From Collinsella aerofaciens (GTDB lineage Bacteria > Actinomycetota > Coriobacteriia > Coriobacteriales > Coriobacteriaceae), in the NCBI GenBank assembly GCA_008671285.1, contig RPYR01000131.1, forward strand, positions 1 through 16,893: a stretch of 16,893 nt of DNA, read 5' to 3'. This document shows positions 7,105 through 12,424 of this stretch, piece by piece. Position 1 is the stretch's first letter, and each line of letters starts with the position of its first letter. The translations under genes and the position numbers were made by a program. The notes beneath the pieces were generated by a model that saw nothing but the letters and a program-made list of their open reading frames with translations, ran no database searches and was not told the origin of the DNA.

Positions 7105-8848
7105 GGTGGACCATCTCCTTGGCAATTCGAACGACAGCGGTGACCTCGCTCACCTGCGCAAAAGCGGGCGAGACGGAAGATGCCAGACGGCGCGAGAGAT
7201 CAATAACCTGGGGAGGCTCCACGTAGGCACGCCGCATGAGATCGATGTTCGAGAATAGCTCGTGCGTGCGGCCGCGGTCGAGGATGCGACCGTCGGCCAT
7301 TACTACGATGCGCTCGGCAAAGTCGGAGACGACTTCCATATCGTGGCAGACCATGATAACGGCGCAACCGCGCTCGGCCATGGTGCGCACCGTTTCCATG
7401 ACGGTCATGCACTCGCGGTAATCAAGGCCGCTCGTGGGCTCGTCGAGCACGACGATCTTGGGCTCAACCACTACGACGGAGGCAAGCGCCACCATTTGTC
7501 GCTGACCGCGCGAGAGCGAGAAGGGCGCCTCGTCGGCCGGCAAGCCAAAGCGGTCGATGACGAGCTGGGCGCGACGCAGGGCTTCGGCGCGGTCGATGCC
7601 GGCAAGTTCTAGACCAAAGGCGACCTCGTCGAGCACGGTGTCTTTGCAGATTTGGCGGTCGGGGTTCTGGAAAAGCGTTGCCACTTCGCGTGCGATGCGG
7701 CTCGTGGGAACCGATGCCGTGTCCAAGCCCGTAACGCGTACGCTGCCCGATGCGGGCTTGAGCAAACCCGTGAGCAGTTTGGTGAGCGTGGTTTTGCCGG
7801 CTCCGTTTTGGCCGACAATGCCCACGAGCTCGCCGGGGTAGAGCGTCAAGTTGAGGTCGTGAACGGCGGCGCCTCCATGGGGGTAGGAAAATTCGACATG
7901 GTCAAAGGTGAGCACCGGCTCGGCGTCTTTCGCATGCGGGCGCAGCGATGGCGCGTGCGGGGAGCCTGCGGGCGCCCGGGTGTCGCTTGTCGCACGGTCG
8001 GGGTCGACGATTTCCGTGATTAGGCGTTCTGCCTCGTCGACATCCAGACAGGGCGTGCCGCTTACCAAGCCATCGGTCTCGAGGCTGTTGAAGATGCGCG
8101 TGGCGCGCGGACAATCGACGCCGATGGTGCGAAGCTCGTCGGTGCGTGCGAAGACCTCGTGTGGCTCGCCCTGCAGCGCGATTTCGCCATGGTTGAGCAC
8201 GAGCACGCGGTTGCAGTACTCCGAGAGCAGGGCGACCTTTTGCTCAACGACGACGATGGTGATTTCAAGTGCGCGGTTTGCCTCACGCAGCGTCTCGAAG
8301 ACCAATGTGGAGCTGGCGGGGTCGAGTGCCGCGGTGGGCTCGTCGAGAACCAAGACGCGCGGACGCATGGCGAGGATGGCGGCGATGGCTACCTTTTGCT
8401 TCTGTCCGCCCGAGAGGGTGGCGATCTCGCGGTCGCGCAGGTCGCTGATGCCGACGGTCTCGAGCGTTTCGCTCACGCGCTGCTCGATCTGGTCGTGGGG
8501 AACGCCAAAGTTCTCGAGGCCAAAGAGCATCTCGTCCTCGACGACCGAAGCGACCATCTGCGTGTCGATATCCTGCAGCACACTGCCGACGATTTGCGAC
8601 ACGTCGGTGAGCGAGACTTCGCAGGTGTCGTGGCCGTCGACCATGACGGACCCAAAGAACGTGCCGGTGTAGTGGTGGGGCACGGCGCCCGACAGGCAGG
8701 CGGCAAGCGTGGACTTGCCGGCGCCCGAGGGCCCGATGATGCCGATGAAATCTCCCTTGTTTACGCTGAGCGAGATGTGGCTGACCGCCTGCTCGGTCTG
8801 CGTTCCATAGGAGAACGAGACATCGTCGACGTTGATGATCGTTTCCAT
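7097..8848 (-). CDS. ECF transporter double ATPase (fused A and A' subunits)
   Basis: A 583-aa protein with two ABC ATPase domains joined by a Pro/Ala-rich linker (about 280-310). Domain 1 has Walker A GPSGAGKS (39-46), Q-loop Q92, signature LSGGQ (145-149) and Walker B VLVLDE (165-170). Domain 2 has Walker A GQNGAGKTT (346-354), Q-loop Q394, signature LSRGQ (445-449), Walker B IVVLDE (465-470) and H-loop H502. In domain 1 the switch histidine is replaced: the strand reads ITIVVVEQK. The two domains power substrate uptake through EcfT and the S component. The ATG at 8848 has AAAGG 5 nt upstream. The fusion and the adjacent dedicated S gene are typical of group I ECF systems. The gene is separated from the S gene by 212 bp holding two palindromic elements, which could lower or alter expression relative to the S component. 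Confidence 0.95.
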   Translation of the reverse strand: METIINVDDVSFSYGTQTEQAVSHISLSVNKGDFIGIIGPSGAGKSTLAACLSGAVPHHYTGTFFGSVMVDGHDTCEVSLTDVSQIVGSVLQDIDTQMVASVVEDEMLFGLENFGVPHDQIEQRVSETLETVGISDLRDREIATLSGGQKQKVAIAAILAMRPRVLVLDEPTAALDPASSTLVFETLREANRALEITIVVVEQKVALLSEYCNRVLVLNHGEIALQGEPHEVFARTDELRTIGVDCPRATRIFNSLETDGLVSGTPCLDVDEAERLITEIVDPDRATSDTRAPAGSPHAPSLRPHAKDAEPVLTFDHVEFSYPHGGAAVHDLNLTLYPGELVGIVGQNGAGKTTLTKLLTGLLKPASGSVRVTGLDTASVPTSRIAREVATLFQNPDRQICKDTVLDEVAFGLELAGIDRAEALRRAQLVIDRFGLPADEAPFSLSRGQRQMVALASVVVVEPKIVVLDEPTSGLDYRECMTVMETVRTMAERGCAVIMVCHDMEVVSDFAERIVVMADGRILDRGRTHELFSNIDLMRRAYVEPPQVIDLSRRLASSVSPAFAQVSEVTAVVRIAKEMVHRG

Positions 8849-8866
8849 GGATACCTTTCATAGTCA

Positions 8867-8910
8867 TTGGGGACGTTCTTTAATGACTAGTCGTTTAAGA
8901 ACGTCCCCAA
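8867..8910. repeat. 44-bp imperfect palindrome, REP-like
   Basis: Outer arms TTGGGGACGTTCTT (8867-8880) and AAGAACGTCCCCAA (8897-8910) are perfect 14-bp complements. In the centre GACTAGTC (8885-8892) is itself a palindrome, and the 4-nt links between pair partly. The form, in an intergenic space and with a GGGGAC head, is that of a REP element of the kind mobilised by REP-associated tyrosine transposases (family knowledge). None is encoded here. It lies 18 bp upstream of the ATPase start, within the ECF transcript. Confidence 0.7.
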
Positions 8911-8953
8911 GAGCTAGCCGTTTGGGACAGTCTTTGGTGGTGAAGCACGGAGA

Positions 8954-9054
8954 CGGCTTTACGAGGGGCCTCAGGTTGGCGTGAAAGAGGAGCGAAGCGT
9001 ACTTGGGTACGCGAGCGACGAATGAACGCCAAGATGGGGTGGCTCGTAAAGCCG
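8954..9054. repeat. 101-bp nested hairpin element between ECF S and ATPase genes
   Basis: Three perfect stems are nested: CGGCTTTACGAG/CTCGTAAAGCCG (8954-8965 with 9043-9054), TTGGCGT/ACGCCAA (8976-8982 with 9026-9032) and GCGTAC/GTACGC (8997-9002 with 9007-9012), closed by loop TTGG. Between the first two, CCTCA and TGGGG (8969-8973 with 9035-9039) can pair with one wobble in plus-strand RNA. Internal loops are nearly symmetric (10/10 and 14/13 nt) and purine-rich. It starts 7 bp after the S-gene stop. There is no T run. It may be an mRNA-stabilising or processing element, a mobile repeat, or a structured RNA. Confidence 0.7.
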
Positions 9055-9060
9055 AGCGGG

Positions 9061-9633
9061 TTAGTTGAGCTTCAGGGCCTTCTGGATGGGCAGATAGAGG
9101 GCGCCGACCAGAATGGCGTTAAAGACGGCGGTCATGGCGACGACGGGCAGCATGGCGGCGGCGAGCTCGCCTACCACGCCGAGCATGGCCATCTTGATGA
9201 CCATGAAGATGACGCCGGAGACAAAGGTGGTCAGGAAGGTTGCAACAATGGCGATGGCGGGCTTGACCTGACCGTTCTTGCCGGCGGCGTTGACGATGCC
9301 GGCCATGAGCATGGCGGCGATGCCCTCGGCGGCAAAATCGACGAACGGCGAAGTGGTGGTGATCTGGATCACGGCAGCTGAGATGAGGCCAATGACGAGC
9401 GCCTGGCCGATGTTGGGGCGAACGACCAGGATGGTGAGGCAGAAGGCCGAGATGATGAACTCGGGGCTGATCATGCCGCCCGAGATGCCCGAGATGGCCT
9501 TGCCGACGGTGAAGTTGAGGATGAAGCCGGCGGCGAGCAGGATGGCGAGCAGGACGAGAGCACGGACGTCGAGTTTGCCGCGGTCGGCGGTCTGGACGGT
9601 GCGGGGCTGGGCGGCGGTGGTGTTCTGAGACAT
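9061..9633 (-). CDS. ECF transporter S component, probable tryptophan-specific
   Basis: A 190-aa membrane protein, substrate-binding subunit of the ECF importer. The start is ATG 9633 with AAGGA 8 nt upstream; the frame continues to 9663 without a better start. After a soluble Gln/Thr-rich N terminus come about six hydrophobic segments: LVLLAILLAAGFILNFTVG, FIISAFCLTILVV, ALVIGLISAAVIQI, AAMLMAGIV, AIVATFLTTFVSGVIFMVI and VVAMTAVFNAILVGALYL. The pattern ISGGMISPEF ... IQITTTSPF resembles the TrpP type of S-like protein. The strongest substrate clue is the upstream leader peptide with tandem Trp codons followed by a terminator, implying tryptophan-starvation control. S components usually bind with high affinity and need EcfA/T for transport, which are encoded next. 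The residues that bind substrate cannot be named from sequence alone. Confidence 0.88.
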   Translation of the reverse strand: MSQNTTAAQPRTVQTADRGKLDVRALVLLAILLAAGFILNFTVGKAISGISGGMISPEFIISAFCLTILVVRPNIGQALVIGLISAAVIQITTTSPFVDFAAEGIAAMLMAGIVNAAGKNGQVKPAIAIVATFLTTFVSGVIFMVIKMAMLGVVGELAAAMLPVVAMTAVFNAILVGALYLPIQKALKLN

Positions 9634-9678
9634 GGTGAAAATCCTTTCGGAAGGGGAGTGCAAGAGAAAAGCGGAGGC

Positions 9679-9808
9679 GCGTGATGCGAATGCGATCGGG
9701 CTCGAGATAGAAAAAGGCCCCCGGTCGAAACCGGAGGCCTTCCAATCACCTAGAGCGCAAAAACAGGCGTGAGGGACTTACTGTCGACCGATCGTATTCG
9801 CATCACGC
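9679..9808 (-). repeat. 21-bp inverted repeat bracketing the attenuator
   Basis: Arm 1 is 9788-9808, inside the leader codons just after the Trp pair. Arm 2 is 9679-9699, just downstream of the terminator. They match at 20 of 21 positions as inverted complements (one A-C mismatch in the transcript). Paired in RNA they would enclose the terminator hairpin. It also raises the possibility that the leader segment was copied in inverted form. Confidence 0.75.
9711..9741 (-). terminator. attenuator terminator in the ECF leader
   Basis: In the minus-strand transcript the stem is AAGGCCTCCGGT / ACCGGGGGCCTT (9741-9730 with 9725-9714), 12 bp with one U-G pair, closed by a UUCG loop and ending in a run of U (9715-9711). 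It lies 37 bp after the leader-peptide stop and 77 bp before the S-gene start, so it must be read through for the transporter to be made. Confidence 0.9.
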
Positions 9809-9846
9809 CCCCACCAGTGGTTGAGAGACTTCAGCGTGTTCTTCAT
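9778..9846 (-). CDS. tryptophan leader peptide (22 aa) of the ECF operon
   Basis: A short ORF that starts at ATG 9846 with AGGAG 8 nt upstream and ends at TAA 9778-9780. It begins MKNTLKSLNHWWGRD and ends with IGRQ. Residues 11 and 12 are consecutive Trp codons (TGG TGG, 9811-9816), a very rare amino acid used twice in a 22-codon peptide. It sits between a promoter and an intrinsic terminator, before a transporter gene. This is the layout of the classical trp leader peptide: when charged tRNA-Trp is scarce the ribosome stalls at the Trp pair and the terminator is prevented from forming. The peptide itself probably has no function. A possible antiterminator pairs CGGTCGA in the leader (9784-9790) with TCGACCG in the terminator (9722-9728). 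A ribosome stalled at Trp leaves that leader segment free, while one at the stop codon covers it. Confidence 0.85.
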   Translation of the reverse strand: MKNTLKSLNHWWGRDANTIGRQ

Positions 9847-9904
9847 GTTGGTGGCTCCTGTCGTGATGCCGTGGCGCGGTCGCACCTAGTTGCTGTTGCG
9901 CTGC

Positions 9905-9910
9905 ACTATA
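9905..9910 (-). promoter_or_regulatory. -10 element of the ECF/leader promoter
   Basis: TATAGT on the minus strand lies 59 bp upstream of the leader ATG. No good -35 is present at 17-19 bp (TCCCCG, TTCCCC or TTTCCC), so the promoter may depend on an activator or on the AT-rich palindrome immediately upstream. Confidence 0.5.
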
Positions 9911-9931
9911 GCACAGCGAAGTGTGTGCGGG

Positions 9932-9954
9932 GAAATCTTTTTTAAAAAGATTTC
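9932..9954. promoter_or_regulatory. 23-bp perfect AT-rich palindrome upstream of the ECF promoter
   Basis: Arms GAAATCTTTTT (9932-9942) and AAAAAGATTTC (9944-9954) are perfect complements around one central T. It overlaps and extends upstream from the -35 position of the ECF leader promoter. It could be an operator or an UP-type element. It could also belong to the 3' end of the dipeptidase transcript, although it lacks the separate T run of a terminator. Confidence 0.45.
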
Positions 9955-9974
9955 AGGCGGGTTTCCCACCGGCC

Positions 9975-10026
9975 AAAAGAGCGGGCTGAGCGGGCGAGGC
10001 TGCCATTGCTGCCTTGCCCGCTCAGC
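9975..10026 (-). terminator. intrinsic terminator of the dipeptidase gene
   Basis: A 16-bp stem with one wobble (9985-10000 with 10011-10026, 10-nt loop) starts 8 bp after the stop codon. On the minus strand the stem is followed within a few bases by TTTT (9978-9975). It insulates the dipeptidase from the ECF operon. Confidence 0.8.
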
Positions 10027-10033
10027 TAAGACG

Positions 10034-12016
10034 TTACTCCTTATTGCGACGGTAGAGGAAGTAACCGCCCGCGGAGATGACGGCAACGCCAGCGATGGCG
10101 AATGCGGCCACCATGCGGCCATCAAAACGATCTCCAGTGGTGGGCAGGCCGCCCTTGGTGTTCGTCTTGTTAGTGGTTACCGTGGTCGTGGTGTCGGACT
10201 TGCTAGGCTTCTCAGGCTTGGCGGCTGGCTGCTCGGGCTTAGCGGGCTGCTCGGGGGTACCGGGCTGCTCAGGAGTACCAGGCTGCTCGGGGGTGCCGGG
10301 CTGATCCGGGGTGACCGGATCGGTGGCAAGAGCATCCTTGGCGTAGGTGATGGACACCTTGAGGCCGTTGGTCTCGGTGTTCAGGTCGCTTGGGGTGAAG
10401 GGCTGGTCGAAGTTTTCGGCCTTCTGATAGGCGCGCATCTCCTGGAGCAGTGCCTTGCACTTCTTGTAGGTGTTCTCGGTAGCAGCCTTGCCGGCCTTGT
10501 TGGCCAGGGCAGTGCGGCCCTCGGTGGTCGTCTCGGCCAGCATGGCGGTGTCGACTTCCTTGTTCTGCTCGATGAGCTCGTTCTGGAGCGCATCGAGGTA
10601 GGTGCGGACGCTGGTGGCGAATTGTGCGCGGTTCGCGAAGCAAAGCGAGTTGATGTCCATCAGGACGTAGTTAATGGAGTTCTCGGGCTCCTCGTTGTTC
10701 ACGATGTCCGTCTCGCTGCAGTGACCATAATCAACGGTCTGGTCGCTGAAGTAGGGGCTGACTTCGGTCATCAGAGCGGAGTATAGCGGGATAGCGACGG
10801 AGAACTCGGCGCAGGAGAGCATCTCCCACTGGATGGTTGCAACCTCGGGGTCATAGCCCTTTCGAATCTGGAAGAGGTTGGCCTCGGCGTTGCGGTCGGA
10901 ACCGATGCTGCTGACACCGTCAGTATTGGCATTAAGGCCGGGGACTTTTTCACCGCGGTTGCCGAAGGCGCGAATCAGCTCAAACGTGTTCCAGTCGGAC
11001 TTGCTGGGCTGGAAGAACAGCGGCTGCATCTCATGAACCATGGCACCGAGCGTGACGTCATTCTTGTCCTTGTCCTTGTCCTTGACGATCTCGTAGTCGG
11101 TGCCCTCGGTCAGCGGAGCCATAAAGTAGTCGCGGCCCTGGATATAACGCGCCCAAGAGCCCATGCCCGTATTGTTGATAGATGCACCGTAGGTCTGGGC
11201 AACATCGAACTGTCCGTCTTCAAAGTACTTGGCGAAGCCCTTCTCTTCGGGCATAGTCTTGATCTCCTCAGAGTGGAGGCAGTTCTCAGGATCGTCAAGA
11301 TTGACCTGAAAATTGAGGTTACTAATGTTGGGGTTGACCGAAGCGACGTCGTCGGTCAGCTTCATAGCGATCCACTGGTGGCCGGAAAGCGCGGCGAACA
11401 GCCAAGTCTCGGTGTTGTCGGCGATGACAATCTGGTCGTTGGAGCAGACGCCCTGCTCGTCAATCAGACTGCCGATAAGCTCGACGCCCTCGCGGGCCGT
11501 TGCGCTCTCGCCCAAGATGACGCCCGCGTAGCTGTACTCGCCGATGCCGGTATTTTTGACCTCGGGATTTGCTTTGTGGGCATGCTTGGTCGTGGGATCC
11601 GCTGCCTTGGCATCGTCGTTGTAGGAGGTGCTCAGTGTTGCGGAGCAGGAGACGCCCCTCTCATTGATGCCGGCCTCGGAGTAGGCATCCCAGCGTCCGT
11701 CCCACTCAGCAGGATGGTCGCGCACGTAGCTGTAACGATACGTAGTCTTGGTCGAGGTGTAGGAGAATCCGGACTCGTCCGAGCTGTAGGTATGACCAGG
11801 GCCATAAGAGGGCTCGATGCCATAGTGTTTGAGGTAACGAGTGCCAATGTCCTCGGTGCGGCCGTAGTACGTATTACCGTCGGCCGTCAGCTTGTTGCCC
11901 ATATAGACCTGCGTGCAGGCGAGCGCAGAGGTCGGCATGGACATGATGGTTGCAGCTCCAAAGGCGAGGCCTATGCCTAACTTCTTGAGCGCGTTGACGG
12001 GGTGAGTTTTCCTCAT
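10034..12016 (-). CDS. LPXTG-anchored C69-family dipeptidase
   Basis: A 660-aa secreted peptidase starting at ATG 12016 behind GGGAGG. Residues 1-33 are a signal peptide ending SALA, and C34 directly follows. In C69 (PepD-like) enzymes the catalytic Cys is the N-terminal nucleophile exposed by processing, and CTQVYMGNKLTADGNTYYGR matches that. The family's usual asymmetric catalytic core extends through GINERGVSCSATLS and a long C-terminal half with WARYIQGRDYF. Residues about 566-623 are a Pro/Glu/Gln/Lys-rich stalk with TPEQPG repeats, then LPTTG (624-628), a hydrophobic helix and RRNKE: a sortase cell-wall anchor. The role is probably hydrolysis of dipeptides at the cell surface. A hairpin in the 5' leader and a terminator behind it suggest a single-gene transcript. 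Confidence 0.92.
   Translation of the reverse strand: MRKTHPVNALKKLGIGLAFGAATIMSMPTSALACTQVYMGNKLTADGNTYYGRTEDIGTRYLKHYGIEPSYGPGHTYSSDESGFSYTSTKTTYRYSYVRDHPAEWDGRWDAYSEAGINERGVSCSATLSTSYNDDAKAADPTTKHAHKANPEVKNTGIGEYSYAGVILGESATAREGVELIGSLIDEQGVCSNDQIVIADNTETWLFAALSGHQWIAMKLTDDVASVNPNISNLNFQVNLDDPENCLHSEEIKTMPEEKGFAKYFEDGQFDVAQTYGASINNTGMGSWARYIQGRDYFMAPLTEGTDYEIVKDKDKDKNDVTLGAMVHEMQPLFFQPSKSDWNTFELIRAFGNRGEKVPGLNANTDGVSSIGSDRNAEANLFQIRKGYDPEVATIQWEMLSCAEFSVAIPLYSALMTEVSPYFSDQTVDYGHCSETDIVNNEEPENSINYVLMDINSLCFANRAQFATSVRTYLDALQNELIEQNKEVDTAMLAETTTEGRTALANKAGKAATENTYKKCKALLQEMRAYQKAENFDQPFTPSDLNTETNGLKVSITYAKDALATDPVTPDQPGTPEQPGTPEQPGTPEQPAKPEQPAAKPEKPSKSDTTTTVTTNKTNTKGGLPTTGDRFDGRMVAAFAIAGVAVISAGGYFLYRRNKE
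10244..10315 (-). repeat. 18-bp tandem repeat encoding TPEQPG units
   Basis: Four 18-bp units (10244-10261, 10262-10279, 10280-10297, 10298-10315) differ by a few bases and encode TPEQPG/TPDQPG in the wall-spanning stalk of the dipeptidase. The unit number probably varies between strains through slippage or recombination. Confidence 0.85.
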
Positions 12017-12035
12017 TTTCCCTCCCAGCGTGCGA

Positions 12036-12059
12036 AAGCCCTCTGTCGCCAGAGGGCTT
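12036..12059 (-). other. hairpin with GCGA loop in the dipeptidase 5' leader
   Basis: In the minus-strand transcript a perfect 10-bp stem (AAGCCCTCTG / CAGAGGGCTT) is closed by GCGA, a GNRA tetraloop. It ends 19 nt before the start codon, just upstream of the GGGAGG ribosome site. It is followed by only TTT, so it could be a weak attenuator or an mRNA-stabilising 5' structure. Confidence 0.6.
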
Positions 12060-12246
12060 CAGCCAATAAAGACACCCCATTAGCGTAACGAACTGGAAAC
12101 AATATTCATCTATGAAAGACACTTACTCGATAAGCGTGATGAAATATGCGACGAGCGGTTAATTGTACTCAGTTTGTAGCTTTACTTTAATAAAGACGCC
12201 CTGTAATTACTGTAGCCGAATAAAGTAGCTGGGAATGCCTGAAATG
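12060..12246. other. AT-rich intergenic region upstream of the dipeptidase
   Basis: No gene is supported here. On the minus strand TTAAAG and TACAAT (rc of 12162-12167) with 17-bp spacing make a candidate promoter that would give a leader of about 140 nt. Other AT-rich matches exist, so the choice is uncertain. Base composition is clearly more AT-rich than the flanking genes. Confidence 0.35.
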
Positions 12247-12286
12247 AAAATCCCCCGCTGTTTGGCAAATGCATAAACAGCAGGGG
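12247..12286 (-). terminator. terminator of the lipid kinase/small peptide operon
   Basis: A stem of 12 bp with one mismatch (12252-12263 with 12275-12286, 11-nt loop) is followed on the minus strand by ATTTT (12251-12247). It lies 37 bp after the stop of the small membrane peptide. Confidence 0.8.
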
Positions 12287-12322
12287 AGACGATAATTGGA
12301 TGAATATCATACCAATGTGGAA

Positions 12323-12415
12323 TTACTTCTTCCGGCGGTGGATCACGTTGATCGCATAGCCGACGAGCATGGCCAAAACGATGATGATAAAGCCGAGCAG
12401 GGGATTGTCGTTCAT
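12323..12415 (-). CDS. 30-aa single-pass membrane peptide
   Basis: ATG 12415 to TAA 12323 encodes 30 residues. The peptide starts MNDNPLLG, continues with a hydrophobic stretch (FIIIVLAMLVGYAINVI) and ends with the basic HRRKK. It thus has the form of a single membrane helix with the charged C terminus inside. A strong AGGAGG site lies 5 nt upstream and overlaps the stop codon of the lipid kinase gene, so the two are probably translated from the same message and coupled. A terminator follows. I recognise no family. Being next to a lipid kinase, it might help that enzyme at the membrane, but this is only a guess from position. The main doubt is its length; the ribosome site, membrane pattern and operon position argue that it is real. 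Confidence 0.72.
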   Translation of the reverse strand: MNDNPLLGFIIIVLAMLVGYAINVIHRRKK

Positions 12416-12424
12416 AGGGTCCTC

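Noticed and set aside
8914..8924. CTAGCCGTTTG, also found at 14581-14591
   Set aside because: An 11-base match is expected by chance several times in a window of this size, and the surroundings do not match.
9634..9900. T-box or tryptophan riboswitch before the ECF S gene
   Set aside because: No T-box sequence or specifier stem is seen, and a translated leader with Trp codons and ribosome site explains the region better.
10244..10315. Short tandem repeat that could be read as a CRISPR-like array
   Set aside because: Period is 18 bp without spacers and it encodes TPEQPG units of a wall-spanning stalk.
10034..12016. Lipoprotein reading of the dipeptidase N terminus (Cys after ALA)
   Set aside because: The -3 to -1 residues do not fit a good lipobox, the Cys is the expected C69 nucleophile, and the protein already has an LPTTG anchor.
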